A program made the position numbers and the translations under genes. A DNA stretch of 64,000 nucleotides from contig CM077664.1 of the NCBI GenBank assembly GCA_039707655.1, positions 123,168,485 through 123,232,484 of the forward strand, in the 5' to 3' direction. Positions 1 through 11,841 of the stretch are shown here, piece after piece (positions within the stretch are counted from its first letter, which is position 1; the number at the start of each line of letters is the position of its first letter). The DNA is from Elymus sibiricus (taxonomy: Eukaryota > Streptophyta > Magnoliopsida > Poales > Poaceae). Under the pieces are notes generated by a model, which saw only the letters and a program-made list of their open reading frames with translations, did no database searches and had not been told where the DNA came from.

Positions 1-853
1 AGGCAAGTTTCGTTGGAGCAGCACCGGTCCACCCGAAAAGGGAAGTGTACCGAGGTACGAAGCCAGGAGCTTCATAGTGTGGGTAAAGTGCGCAACCTCT
101 GCAGAGTGTAAGAACCTATTCAAATAGCCGAGTCCACGGTATTGGACACAGTTCATACTAAGTCACACTGTCTGATCAACAACAATGAGGGAATGACGTA
201 TTAATGATGGAAGAACTCGTCTCAGTATGGTTAGGTGACCGATTGTTGAGATCTGCTGGTAATTGCTGAGGATGATTGTCGGAAGTTCTTGAGGTGACCA
301 TGAGTTGGTCACGAGAGTAACTGGTTCAATCATGTGGCTCAGGGCAAAGTGATTCTGTAGTGGTAACAAGATTGATAGTTGTAGCAGCAGCATGTTAATA
401 TTTTCTTCCACCCTTTTAGTAGCATTTAAATCTTGTTTAATCATGATTGCTATGACATTGTTATGCCTTGATGCTCTTGTTTGTTGCGAGCTTGCGAGTA
501 CATTCAAAGTACTCACCTGGCGCGTCGTGCCAGTTTGCAGGTGCTGCCATGTTTGCATAGTGGAGGTGTTCATGTTGCAAGCTAGGACGTGTCCCAGCCA
601 GAGTCCCTGTGGAGTGGAGTTCATTTCGACGCCGTAATTCTGCTGCTAGGTTTCGAGCCGCTGCTAGCATAGAATTGTCGTAGCAAGCGTAGCTTTGCCG
701 AGGCAACCCTTTGTAATATCTCAAACCCTTGTACCCCAACCATATGTAATAAAGAGCTGATTTGTTCTATGCCAAGCAGTGCCGTATTCCAGAAGACTTG
801 ATCTCTGGGCTGGAATATGGGGTGCTCCGGTGACTCTGAGCCGGGGTGCCACA
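1..853 (+). mobile_element. 3' portion of a D-type LTR (TGTGACACCCC...GCCACA), cut by the window start
   Basis: This segment aligns by eye with the last ~950 bases of the solo LTR at 55391-59931. Shared blocks include the GAGTACATTCAAAGTACTC motif near 490, the AATAAAGAGCTGATTTGTTC block near 747, and the terminal GAGCCGGGGTGCCACA ending at 853. It ends in CA and no primer-binding site follows, so it is a 3' LTR or a solo LTR rather than a 5' LTR. The AATAAA near 746 may be the LTR polyadenylation signal. Its 5' part and target-site duplication lie outside the window. Confidence 0.85.
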
Positions 854-1594
854 TTAAGACTAATGCAAAAAAAAAACCTATGACTAACAGGCATGAATAG
901 ATGATGTGGCAGCATTGCATGTTGGAGAGTAACGCAATATATTGCAATTTATGGATTGCATGCATGCCTAGCTTATGTGTCATGGTTGCATGGCTAGGAA
1001 AGAAAATAGATAATGCATTGTATAGATATATAGGAATAGAAGATACTCTCCACATGCACAGTTGCTCTGGAGCATATAAAATCTTTAGTGCACTCCAATT
1101 TTTTTCAGAGGCTTAGGTGCACTGGATGTCGTGCCACGTTTCAAAATGTTAGAAAAAAATAAGAAACAAATCTCGAGTTTGGCATGAGTTTGGTGCAGTG
1201 GTAGCACCACAAGGGTGGGGTGCAGCAGATACATTCCCCTCTCGGCGCACGTGGTGGAGGGGCGGTGGGGCCGTGAGGGGTGAGGCGCACGTCGGGCGAC
1301 GTGGTGTCATGGGTTCGAGCGGCATCGTGGGAATCGCGTGTGGCAGTGGTGGAAATGTGATGGTCGCCGTAGTTCAGCGTCCATGGACAAGTTGTCATGT
1401 CGTCTGACACATGCATTGCATACTGATCATTGCAAGGAGTAGGAGAGAAAACTAGGCGGATAAATACTTCATTATATTCAAGCGGACCTACGCTACTACA
1501 CTTGTTCCAAAGACATGCACACCAGCGAAATAGTTCATCTATCCATATATACAGAGAGGAAATATATTTTTTTACGAATAAGAGACGAAATAGT
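854..1594. other. No gene recognised; AT-rich flank with a GC-rich patch
   Basis: Nothing here gives a convincing reading frame. The 1190-1330 patch is GC-rich and has weak resemblance to RNA polymerase III A and B boxes (GTGCAGTGGTAGCACC near 1192, GGTTCGAGC near 1312). The two are too far apart for a tRNA and no clover-leaf can be drawn. Confidence 0.5.
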
Positions 1595-2269
1595 TCATCC
1601 ATCTATAATGCCCTGCTTCTTCTTCTTCTCATTTTCTGTGGGGGACGGCTTCGCTACAAGCTCTTTCGACCTTGCAGCTATCTCAAAACTCACACGGGCA
1701 TCGATGGCTGCATATTTTATCCGCTCATAGGTCAAGGGATAAATCTCCCATCTAGATGACCTTAATTCCAGCATCTCGTCGCCCTTCTCAAGCTTTGTTC
1801 TGAGTACATAATTTGCAACGTCGAATAGGGATGGTGTTGGTTTCTTACAACCCTCTACAGGAATTTTGGATTGTAGGTCGGCGGTGTTTTTCACATCAAG
1901 GTTGTACGGTGCCAGCTTTTCTTTGTCCCCATCGATGGCTGCTAGACAGAAGAATATGTCCTCCCGAGACATGAAATCATGGAGCTCACCCGGTATGGAG
2001 GGCCCGTGCATGATGTGATACACCAAAACTCCATCTTCGAGGCACAGCTAAAGGACGGCGGCGCGTTGCATCTTCCCACTGACACGCTCGGTGTACTCTG
2101 CATCAAGACCGATGATCTTCATCTCCACATTTTCGAGGGAGTTGGATACATTGTTGATCCACTCCCGAACAACCCTTGTGTGGTCGGTGACGGTGGCGGC
2201 TATCCTAAACGGGCCTTCGTTGAGCACATGTTTGATGCTAAAAACCTGCATAGGGATCTCTTTCTCCAT
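1595..2269 (-). pseudogene. WRN/RNase D-like 3'-5' exonuclease (DEDDy family), one in-frame stop
   Basis: Read on the minus strand from ATG at 2269, one frame gives about 217 codons, interrupted only by a TAG at 2048-2050. The expected codon there is probably CAG (Gln), because the sequence continues in frame as ...AVL-stop-LCLEDG. Family hallmarks are visible. Exo I is GLDAEYT, giving the D-x-E pair. The middle block DVKNTADLQ and the block SLFDVANYVL follow. Exo III is YAAIDARVSFEI, giving Y-x3-D. These match the DnaQ-like DEDDy fold (PF01612), the group of plant Werner-syndrome-like exonucleases, which degrade DNA or RNA 3'-5'. Length suits a stand-alone exonuclease domain. There is no helicase domain and no visible intron. 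It lies outside all recognised transposons. It may be a retrocopy, a decayed gene, or a live gene with a local sequence error. Confidence 0.75.
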
Positions 2270-3329
2270 TTAGAACCGCCGAACGGGAGGGCTATGGTTT
2301 GGAGTATTAGGATTAGGTGGCTAAACTGAGTGGAAGAAGATGATTATTTAAAAGGGTTTCGGAGGTATGTGAAGAGGTTAAAACAGTGCAAATCCAATGG
2401 GGTTTGAATGCAAATGAAGGAGAGGTGAAGAAGCCGAGGAAAATCGGTTCCTGATGGAGAATTAATGGGAGAAGTGGCATGCAGGCAGTTGATTAGATGG
2501 CTAGGTAGACCGACCTGCAAAATTAAAAGCCTATGCGGGTAGCTTACTGATTATTATTCAACAGTAGGAGTGGTACTCCCCTAAGAAAAGGAGTTGTACT
2601 TGTCCGTGTACGTGCCCCTGCTTCTATCACTACATGTGCCACTGGTTAGTTGAGGTCACTCTTTCGAATCACCGTGGCGAAACATTTTATGATTCCTTTT
2701 TATTTCTGCACCCCCTCCTGATAGGTGGGACCTACACAAAACCCACTTAGGTGGACAAACAGATATACAAACATATCCATCTCTTTGCACAAAAATGTCG
2801 CCTAAAAAATGTGTCGTAGCTGGTTTGGATAGATATTGGCGCGTGCGTGCGAGACACAACTTCTACGTTTGAATACCCGCAGAGCTAACCATTTTGTATT
2901 TCAGTTTTTTCCCATACTGTAGTGCTACTCCACGTACACGTATCGGTTTGGCATTTCCCGTTACACTTTGCTCTAATTCCCGAGACATTTTGGGGGGGGG
3001 CAATAGACAGTTCATGTGTGTTATCAGAGAACATGGCACAAAGTTTGAGATACCAAGCCTTCTTCTGGTGGTTTCTCGATGATGCTGCATATGTGTTATG
3101 TGTGTAACCTTTTCTGGTTAAGGAATATACGGTTATCCTCAAAAAAGAAAAAGGCCTTCTTCGCGCTTCCGCATGCACGAGAATTTTGGTCTGCTCGCAA
3201 TATGGATGCTACCTAGAGGATGCAGTGAACCCAGAGGCATGCTAGCACGACCTCTTTCCGATATACTACTGTAGTACTATGTTACTACTAGTAGTAGTAC
3301 AGGTGTGGTACTTGTTGGTCATAATATTA
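2270..3329. other. No gene recognised; upstream side of the exonuclease pseudogene
   Basis: This would hold the promoter of the minus-strand exonuclease copy. I see no ORF with domain signal. Notable pieces are a run of ten G at about 2991-3000 and a palindromic TACTACTAGTAGTA tract near 3282. No terminal inverted repeats of a known MITE type were recognised. Confidence 0.45.
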
Positions 3330-3688
3330 TTCATCCGGTCCTCACAGTGAAGTGACAAGACCCTGCGCCCGAGGTGACACTAGTCCAGGCGGTGTGTTCA
3401 GGTTACCAAAGTCAGCCTCACCCTGTGCAGTCACTGTCATCGCCGTTGTATAGCATGCCTTGCCTCGTCTCCCTCTCCCCTAGCACCACTCCATCTCCAT
3501 CTCCATCTCGCCGGACATCCTGAGGTCACTCTTCTTCATCTCACAGTACCCTTGCGTACCCTCGCCTCGCTTGCTTCCCCCAGTACCACTATTCTACTCA
3601 CTAGCCGCTCCAGCACCGAGAGCCTTCTCCCCAGTAAATCAAGCTCCAAAAAACCCCACCTTCCAAACCTGAACCGCGCAGCATCCGT
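3330..3688 (+). promoter_or_regulatory. Probable promoter and 5' UTR of the interrupted F-box-like gene
   Basis: The composition changes to C/T-rich, with a CCATCT triplication at 3489-3508 and many CTC/TCC runs, as is common in grass 5' untranslated regions. It leads directly to the ATG at 3689. This is inferred from composition and position only. No TATA box was assigned with confidence. Confidence 0.35.
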
Positions 3689-3773
3689 ATGAGCCGCGGC
3701 TGGAGCGATCTCCCCAGGGTCGGACATCCTCGACCTCTGTTGTTCGCGTATGGATATGTTCAGCATCGTGCGG
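3689..3773 (+). pseudogene. 5' end of an F-box/DUF295-like gene, cut off by element B1
   Basis: From ATG 3689 the frame reads MSRGWSDLP. After a one-base shift in the AGGG at about 3716-3720 it reads SDILDLCCSRMDMFSIVR, ending exactly where LTR B1 begins at 3774. W-S-D-L-P-x-D-I-L-D-L followed by a basic stretch is the usual opening of grass F-box proteins with a DUF295/KIB1-type C-terminus, which act as SCF E3 ligase substrate adaptors. Only about 28 codons remain. The rest of the gene should lie beyond the right end of B1, outside this window. The call rests on a short motif and the C/T-rich leader upstream. Confidence 0.4.
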
Positions 3774-5297
3774 TGATAACCCACAAGTATAGGGGATCAA
3801 TTGCAGCTTTTTTGATAAATAAGAGTGTCGAATCCAACGAGGAGCTAAAGGTAGAATTAATATTCCCTTCAAGTTCTATCGACCATCGATACAACTCTAC
3901 GCACACTTAATGTTCGCTTTACCTAGAACAAGAATAAAACTACTTTGTAGGTGTAAGGATAAGTTTGCAAGAATAAAACTAAAAGTACTTAGTAGGAATA
4001 AAACTAGGAGTAATTTGCAAGATAATAAAAGTTAGTAGTTTAGTAGAAAGCTTTTTGTAACACAAGAGAAGGATTTGTCCCTAGGCAATTGATAACTAGA
4101 CCGGTAATCATTATTGCAATTTTATATGAGGGAGAGGCATGAGCTAACATACTTTTCGTACTTGGATCATATGCACTTATGATTGGAACTCTAGCAAGCA
4201 TCTGCAACTACCAAAGATCATTAAGGTAAAACCCAACCATAGCATTAAGTAACAAGTCCTCTTTACTCCCATACGCAACGACCCCCTTACTCGGGTTTGT
4301 GTTTCAGTCACTCACGCAACCCACTATAAGCGAATTATGAACGTATTGCAACACCCTACAGTGGTAATCCCACATGCTTGCGTGACACGGAGGGCACCAT
4401 AGGACAGCACCAAAAAAAACATACAACTCAAACCAATCACGATCATCAATCAACCGATAGGACAAAACGAATCTACTCAAACATCATAGGATTGCCACAT
4501 ATCATTGGATAATAATATATAGCGTTAAGCACCATGTTTAAGTAGAGATTACAGTGGGGAGAAGAGGTGTTACACCGCTGCATAGAGGGGGAGAGAGTTG
4601 GTGATGACGGCGGCAAAGTTGTTGGTGTAGATCGTCATCACGATGGTTCCCCAGCAGCGCTCCAGCGCCACCGGAAGAGAGGGGGAGAGAGCCCCCCTCC
4701 TCCTTCTTCTTGCTTGGCCTCCCCCCTAGATGGGAGGAGAGTTTCCCCTCTGGCCCATGGCCGCCATGGCTCCTGAAGGGCAGGAGCCCCTCCGAGATTG
4801 GATCTCTCTCTCTCTGTTCTCTTTTGTTTTGCGCTCCTGTTTTCTGGCCGAAAACCATTTCTTATATTCCCGGAGAGCCATAACTCCGATTGGGCTGAAA
4901 TTTTCAGGGGACTTTTATCCGGATATTATGTTTCTTGCGGCCGAAGAAGGGCCGCAACCGCATTACAGGGTAGCCACAAGCCTGCTGGGCGCTGCCAGGG
5001 TAGGGGGCGCGCCCTCTGAGCTTGTGGGCCCCTCGGGCATCGTCTTGCATTGATTCTTTTTCCCAAAAATCACATATATTCCAAAATAAATCTCTATAAA
5101 TTTTTATCATGTTTGGACTTCGTTTGATATGGATTTTCTGCGAAACAAAAAACATGCAACAAACAGGAACTGGCACTGGGCACTGGATCAATATGTTAGT
5201 CCAAGAAAATCATATAAATTGTTACCAAAAGTATGTGAAAGTTGTAGAATATTGGCATGAAACAATCAAAAATTATAGATACGACAGAGACATATGA
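3774..5297 (-). repeat. B1 3' LTR
   Basis: Its left edge TGATAACCCACAAG is the complement of an LTR 3' end (...CTTGTGGGTTATCA). Its right edge, next to the polypurine tract, is a decayed TGATACGTC start. A second copy of the same LTR lies at 62436-63958, confirming both edges. It contains the GGCGCGCC hairpin at 4975-5028 and a GGAATATATGTGATTT block just beyond it (around 5072-5085, read on minus). Confidence 0.9.
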
Positions 5298-5313
5298 GCA
5301 TCCCCAAGCTTAA
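5298..5313 (-). promoter_or_regulatory. B1 polypurine tract
   Basis: Read on the minus strand this is TTAAGCTTGGGGATGC directly abutting the 3' LTR, the position where plus-strand DNA synthesis is primed. The same motif occurs next to the B3 LTR (63959-63974) and in related form before the A, E and F 3' LTRs. Confidence 0.75.
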
Positions 5314-8305
5314 TTCCTGCTCGTCCTCGAGTAGGTAAATGATAAAAAAGATAATTTTTGATGTGGAATGCTACCTAACATAATCTTGATCATATAATAT
5401 AATCATGGCATGAATATTAAGATACGAGTGATTCAAAGCAATAGTCTATAATTTGATATAAAGATATCAATACTCAGGCAAACCAACAAACAATCATGCC
5501 TTTCAGAATAAAAATGCTAAAGAATGTTATCCCTACAAAATCATATAGCCTTGTCGTGCTCCATCTTCTTAACACAAAATATAAATCATATACAACCCCG
5601 ATGTCAGCCGAGTAATTGGTTCATACTTTTTAACGCGCTTCAGCTTTTTCAACCCCCACGCAATACATGAGCGTGAGCCATGGACATAGCACTATAGGTG
5701 GAATAGAATGCGGTGGTAGGGATCAATAAGGAGAAGTCAAAAAGGGAGAAAGTCTCGCATCAACTAGGTGGATCAACGGGCTATGGAGATGCCCATCAAT
5801 CGATATCAATGCGAGGAGTAGGGATTGCCATGCAATGGATGCACTAAGAGCTATAAGTGTATGAAAGCTCAAACTAAAAACTAAGCGTGTGTGCATCCAA
5901 CTTGCTTTCTCATGAAGACCTCGGGCATTTGAGGAAGCCCATCATCGGAATATACAAGCCAACTTCTATAATGAAAAATTCCCACTAGTATATGAAAGTG
6001 ACAACATAGGAGACTCTCTATATGAAAAACATGGTGCTACTCTGAAGCACAAGTGTGGTAAAGGATAGTAGCATTACCCCTTCTCTATTTTTCTCTCATT
6101 TTTTTGTTTTTTTTGTTGGGCTCTTTTTGGCCTTTTTTTATTTCCTCACTGGGACAATGCTCTAATAATGATGATCATCACACTTTTATTTACTTACAAC
6201 TCAATATTACAACTCGATACACGAACAATATGACTCTATATGAATGCTTCTGGCAGAGTACCAGGATGTGCAATGATCTAGCGTAGCAAAGATATCAAAA
6301 AATGGACAAGCCATGAAAATATCATGCTAGCTATCTTACGATCATGAAAAGCAATATGACAATGAATGCTCAAGTCATGTATATGATGATGATGGAAGTT
6401 GCATGGCAATATATCTCAGAATGGCTATGGAAATGCCATAATAAGTAGGTATGGTGGCGGTTTTGAGGAAGATATAAGGAGGCTTATGTGTGATAGAGTG
6501 TATCATATCACGGGGTTTGGATGCACCGGCGAAGTTTCCACCAACTCTCGAGGTGAGAAAGAGCAATGCACAGTACCGAAGAGGCTAGCAAATTGCGGAA
6601 GGGTGAGAGTGCGTATAATCCATGGACTCACATTAGTCATAAAGAACTCACATACGTATTGCGAAAGTCTATTAGCCCTCGAAGCAAAGTACTACTACGC
6701 ATGCCCCTAGGGGGGAGGTTGGTAGGAGTTAACCATCGCGTGCCCCCGACCTCCACGCAAAGGAAGACACTCAATAATAAATCATGCTCCAACTTCTTAG
6801 CATAACTAAAGACTATACGTGCATGCTTTGGGAATCACAAACCTTAACACCAATATTCTTACTAAACCACAATTATTCACTAGTACCTCCTACATATTAC
6901 CATCTCAATATCGCAAAACTATTGCAAGGAATCAAACTTATCATATTCAGTGATCTACAAGTTTTATGTAGGATTTTATGACTAACCATGTGAATGACCA
7001 ATTCCTGTTGACTCTCTAAATAGATAAAAGTGAAGCATGAGAGTTTAATTCTTTCTACAAAAGACTTGCCCATGCTCTAATAAATATAAGTGAAGCAAAA
7101 GAGCATTCTACAAATAACGGTTTTCTATATGTAGAGAAACAGGCATCCAAACTTCAAATGATATAAGTGAAGCACATGAAGCATTTTATAAAGCCATACT
7201 CAAAAGATATAAGTGAAGTGCAAAGAGCATTCTATAAATCAACCAAGTACTATCTCATACCAGCATGGTGCATAAAAGAAAAAGGGGAAAATAAACACAA
7301 AAGACGCTCCAAGAATTTACGCATATCATGTGAACAAAACAAAAACCGAGACATACCGATAATTGTTGAAGAAGAAAGATGGGATGCCTTCCGGGGCATC
7401 CCCAAGCTTAGACGCTTGAGTCTCCTTGAATATTTACTTGGGGTGCCTTGGGCATCCCCAAGCTTGAACCCTTGCCTCTCCTTATTCTCCTCATATCGAT
7501 ACCTCCTCGTTCTTCGAACACTTCATCCACACAAAACTTAACCGAACTTTTTATTAGAGAGGTTAGTACATATAACATCAAATCCCATCATGTCCTGCTG
7601 TAACATTATTGTATAATTATAATAAAATATTACCCACTGTATGCTATCACAATTCTATGGCTCCCAAATCAATGGGGCTCAACAAGATTTCAAACATACG
7701 CAAATAAAGAAACTATAACAGCAATCTGTGAAAACAGGACAGTCTGTAAAGATGCAGATGAAACATATACTTCTGTAACTCCAAAAATTCTGAAAAATTA
7801 GGACATAATAAACAATTTGCATAGCAGTACTTTGCAAAAAAATTAGAATTTTGTACGCTCCAGTAAAATATGTAAATTCAAATACTACAGAAACAGTTTC
7901 TGTTTTGCACTGCACACACCAAACAAGCAATTTAAACATCCTAAAGGTAAATCTTGGCACATTATTTTTATAATACAATGAATTTGTACAAGGGGATAAT
8001 TATTTTTGATGAAAAGTTTCTGTAATTCAAGATTCACAAAGTTTCCTTGGGCATGAACAAAGTTCAAGGATATCCCCCACTTCAACGGTGCTCGTCTTTC
8101 TCACTTTCACTTTTCTTTTGAAAAAGTTTTAGGTTCCCCTCTATATATATTTTTAAAACTTTTTAAAAGCACACAACAGAATAAAATGAATCTCTAAAAC
8201 TTCCGGGTTATCTCCCAGGCAGCCCTTTCTTTAAAGCCATTAAGCTAAGCATATAGTGCTCAAGTAATCGATCCACCCGGATCCCAAGGTATATCAAAGC
8301 CAATT
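5314..8305 (-). other. B1 non-coding internal region
   Basis: A long AT-rich stretch with no domain-bearing ORF. Parts are the reverse complement of element F (for example 6553-6720 matches 53129-53275, and 7380-7480 matches 49510-49610), showing that B and F share internal sequence. Two internal copies of the polypurine-like GCATCCCCAAGCTT lie near 7397 and 7453. The element's 3' untranslated region fits best. Confidence 0.7.
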
Positions 8306-8639
8306 TTATAACAATGATTTGTAATTTAGTAGTGAGCACAAAGCAACAAATATCATGTAATGACGAAGTCTAACTCTCTTCCTATGCATCAGCATGTCAT
8401 AAAAGAACAATTCATGCACATCAAGTAAAGGCCAATGCATAGTATAAACAGTTTCTTGCAATTTTATCGTATTGGAAACATAGAGATGTGGAGATATAGT
8501 TCCTCTCTCATAATAATTGCAATTAGGAGAAGCAAGCACATGCATATTATATCCATCAAAATCATCATGTGCAACGGTAAAACGCAACCCATCAATATAA
8601 TCATTAATAAGTACAAACTTCTCCGATATAGTGTAGTTG
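8306..8639 (-). pseudogene. B1 ORF, 3' segment (split by element A)
   Basis: Minus-strand frame encoding about 110 residues, including SPNYTISEKFVLIND near the start, and ending at 8306. It continues the ORF that begins at 26206 on the other side of A. The A target duplication GGAGA (8640-8644 and 25255-25259) marks the join. No catalytic motif is visible. The position after the primer site suggests a gag-like or family-specific protein of unknown function. Confidence 0.6.
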
Positions 8640-8644
8640 GGAGA

Positions 8645-10166
8645 TGATACGTCCAATTTGCATCATGATTTCCTACTAATAATTATTATGTTTTTGATCA
8701 TTATTTCACTTTATGGTACAATTCTTATGTCTTTTCTCTCTTATTTTGCAAGATTCACATGAAGAGGGAGATTGCCGGCAGCTGGAATTCTGGACCGAAA
8801 AGGGGTGAAACAGAGATAGATATTATGTACAACTCCAAATGACCTGAAAATTTACGGAGAATTATTATGGAATATATAAAAAATACTGGCGAAACAATCA
8901 ACAGGAGGGGGCCCACTAGGAAGCCACAAGCCTAGGGGGCGCGCCCTACACCCTTGGGCGCGCCCCCCCGAGCTTGTGGGGCCCCTGGCAGGCCTTCGGC
9001 CCCCTCCTTCTGCTATATGAAGTCATTTTCCCTAGAAAAAATCAAAAGAAGACTTTCGGGACAAAGTGCCACCGTCTCAAGGCAGAACCTGGGCAGGAGC
9101 TATTTTGCTCTCCGGCAGAGCGATTCCGTCGGGGATACTTCCCTCCGGGAGGGGGAAATCGAAGCCATCGACATCACCAACGATCCTCTCATCGTGGGAG
9201 GACCAATCTTCATCAACATCTTCACCAGCACCATCTCATCTCAAACCCTAGTTCATCTCTTGTATTCAATCCTTGTCTCAAAACTTCAGATTGGTACATG
9301 TGGGTTGCTAGTAGTGTTGATTACATCTTGTAGTTGATGCTAGTTGGTTTATTTGGTGTAAGATTATATGTTCAGATCCTTAATGCTATTCAATACCCCT
9401 CTAATCTTGAACATGAATATGATTTGTGAGCAGTTACTTTTGTTCTTGAGGACATGGGAGAAGTCTTGTCATAAGTAATCATGTGAATTTGGTATTCGTT
9501 CAATAATTTGATGCTATGTATGTTGTGCTTCCTTTAGTGGTGTCGTGTGAACGTCGACTACATGACACTTCACCATATTTGGGCCTAAGGGAAGGCATTG
9601 TGGAGTAGTAATTAGATGATGGGTTGCTAGAGTGACAGAAGCTTAAACCCTAGTTTATGCGCTATTCCATAAGGGGCTGATTTGGATCCATATGTTTCAT
9701 GCTATGGTTAGATTTATATTAATTCTTCTTTCGTAGTTGCGGATGCTTGCGAGAGGGGGTAATCATAAGTGGGAGGTTTGCTCAAGTAAGAACAGCACCC
9801 AAGCACAGGTCCACCCACATATCAAATTATCAAAGTAGTGAACGCGAATCAAACAAACATGATGAAAGTGACTAGATGAAATTCCCATGTGTCCTCGAGA
9901 ACGCTTTGCTTATTATACGAGTTCGTTCCGGCTTGTCATTTGCTACAAAAAGGATTGGGCCACCTTGCTGCACTTTTGTTACCGTTACTACTTGTTACTT
10001 GTTATGAATTATCTTGCTATCAAAACTATCTGTTACCGCTACTTTCAGTACTTGCAGAGAATACCTTGCTGAAAACCGCTTGTCATTTCCTTCTGCTCCT
10101 CGTTGGGTTCGACACTCTTACTTATCGAAAGGACTACGATTGATCCCCTATACTTGTGGGTCATCA
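8645..10166 (+). repeat. Element A 5' LTR
   Basis: The TG...CA boundaries match the 3' LTR at 23735-25254 closely, with only scattered differences. Landmarks: GGAATATATAAAAAATAC at 8869-8886, the GC-rich hairpin at 8924-8980, and the U5 end GATCCCCTATACTTGTGGG at 10143-10161, which is shared with B and E. Confidence 0.93.
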
Positions 10167-10169
10167 AGA

Positions 10170-10195
10170 CTCTTTTCTGGCGCCATTTCCAGGGA
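10170..10195 (+). promoter_or_regulatory. Element A primer-binding site (tRNA-Asp type)
   Basis: TCTGGCGCCATTTCCAGGGA follows the LTR after a few bases. The intact form in B1 and E, TGGCGCCGTTGCCGGGGA, is complementary to the 3' end of plant tRNA-Asp(GUC) plus CCA. The A copy has drifted at three positions. Confidence 0.75.
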
Positions 10196-10272
10196 GTGAA
10201 GCGCCTTTGGTGAGTGGAATTTGGTAAGGAAACATTTATATTACGTGCTGAAATTTACTGTCACTTGTCACT

Positions 10273-11454
10273 ATGGAAAGTAATCCTTTGAGGGGCTTGT
10301 TCGGGGTATCTTCACCTCAACCGGAAGCATTGAGAGTTTCTCCTCAACCTATTGAACCTACTGAAAATATTTATTATGAAATTCCTTTGGGTATGGTAGA
10401 GAAACTGCTAGCTAATCCTTATGCGGGAGATGGAACGGTACATCCTGATATGCACTTGATCTATGTGGATGAAATTTGTGGATTGTTTAAGCTTGCAGGT
10501 CTATCCAGAGATGGAGTTAAGAAGAAAGTATTCCCTTTATCTTTGGAGGGAAAGGCATTGACATGGTATAGGCTATGTGATGATACTGAAACATGGGACT
10601 GGAACCGGTTGAAGCTGGAATTCCACCAGAAATTTTATCCTATGCATTTGGTTCATCGTGATCGGAATTATATATATAATTTTTGGCCTCGTGAAGGAGA
10701 AAGTATCGCTCAAGCTTGGGGGAGGCTTAAGTATATGTTGCACACATGCCCCAATCATGAGCTCTCAAGAGAAATAATTCTTCAAAACTTTTATGCTCGG
10801 CTTTCTCATAATGATCAATCCATGCTCGATACTTCTTCTGCTGGTTCCTTTATGAAGAGAACTATTGAATTTAGATGGGATCTTCTAGAAAGAATTAAAC
10901 GCAACTCTGAAAATTGGGAAATCGACAAAGGTAATGAGTCAAGTATAAATCTTGAGTTTGATTGTGTTAAATCTTTTATGGAAATAGATGCTTTTCATAA
11001 GTTTAGTGCTAAATATGGACTTGACTCTGAGATAGTAGCTACCTTTTGTGAATCTTTTGCTGCTCATGTTGATCTCCCTAAGGAGAAATGGTTTAAATAT
11101 CATCCACCTATTGAATTGAATGAAGAACCTGTTAGTGTTAAAGAAGAAACAATTGTTTACCATGTTGATCCAATTGTGCCTACTGCTTATATTGAGAAAC
11201 CTCCTTTCCCTGTTAGGATTAAAGAACATGCTAAAGCTTCAACTGTGGTTAATAAGAGTAATATTAGAGCACCTAGACCTTCTGAACAAATTAAAGTTCA
11301 ACCTAATATTTCAATGGTTAAAGATCTTTTGGTTGATAATATTGATGGACATGTCATATATTTCTATGATGAAGCAACTAGAATTGCTAAACCAGATACT
11401 AAAGATAAAAACAAACATGTAATTGGCATGCCTGTTATTTCTATTAAAATTTGA
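10273..11454 (+). CDS. gag: Element A gag protein
   Basis: This 393-codon frame starts at the first ATG after the leader. Residues about 70-200 form a retrotransposon gag domain (PF03732 type) with the signature FPLSLEGKALTWY, the block FHQKFYP, and later AWGRLKYMLHTCPNH. The product should assemble the cytoplasmic virus-like particle. It ends at TGA 11452-11454, but the same frame continues into protease, so this stop probably reflects decay of an original gag-pol fusion. No zinc knuckle is visible. Bases 10713-10727, which encode the AWGRL motif, also look like the element's polypurine tract. Confidence 0.85.
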   Translation: MESNPLRGLFGVSSPQPEALRVSPQPIEPTENIYYEIPLGMVEKLLANPYAGDGTVHPDMHLIYVDEICGLFKLAGLSRDGVKKKVFPLSLEGKALTWYRLCDDTETWDWNRLKLEFHQKFYPMHLVHRDRNYIYNFWPREGESIAQAWGRLKYMLHTCPNHELSREIILQNFYARLSHNDQSMLDTSSAGSFMKRTIEFRWDLLERIKRNSENWEIDKGNESSINLEFDCVKSFMEIDAFHKFSAKYGLDSEIVATFCESFAAHVDLPKEKWFKYHPPIELNEEPVSVKEETIVYHVDPIVPTAYIEKPPFPVRIKEHAKASTVVNKSNIRAPRPSEQIKVQPNISMVKDLLVDNIDGHVIYFYDEATRIAKPDTKDKNKHVIGMPVISIKI

Positions 11455-11841
11455 GAATATTGCTATCATGGTTTATGTGATATTGGTGCTAGTGTGAGTG
11501 CTATTCTGTTTACTCTCTATCAAGAAGTCATGAATGATATTGCACCTGTTGAGATTGAAGATATTGATGTTACTATTAAACTTGCAAATAGAGATACTAT
11601 TTCACCACTTGGGATTGTTAGAGATGTTGAAGTCTTGTGTGGTAAGATCAAATATCCTACTGATTTTCTTGTTCTTGGATCACCACAAGATGATTTTTGT
11701 CCCATTATATTTGGTAGACCTTTCTTGAATACAGTTAATGCCAAGATTGATTGCAATAAAGAAACTGTCAGTGTTAATTTTGGTGAGGTGTCTCATGAGT
11801 TTAATTTCTCTAAGTTTCGTAGACAACCTCATGATAAATAA
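11455..11841 (+). pseudogene. Element A aspartic protease (retropepsin) region
   Basis: Same frame as gag. It contains the active-site block LCDIGASVSAI near 11476-11508, a D-x-G-A motif of plant retropepsins, and the second landmark IIFGRPFLNT near 11707-11736. Its job is to cut the polyprotein inside the particle. It is bounded by TGA at 11452-11454 and TAA at 11839-11841, so it cannot be made as part of one polyprotein from this copy. Confidence 0.8.

Noticed and set aside
1190..1330. tRNA-like A and B boxes suggesting a tRNA or SINE
   Set aside because: The boxes are ~110 bases apart, there is no clover-leaf, no A-rich tail and no flanking duplication.
8954..9337. ORF pair in the A LTR (and copy at 24062)
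   Set aside because: Lies over the hairpin and leader in the LTR; it is broken in the second LTR copy and has no domain.
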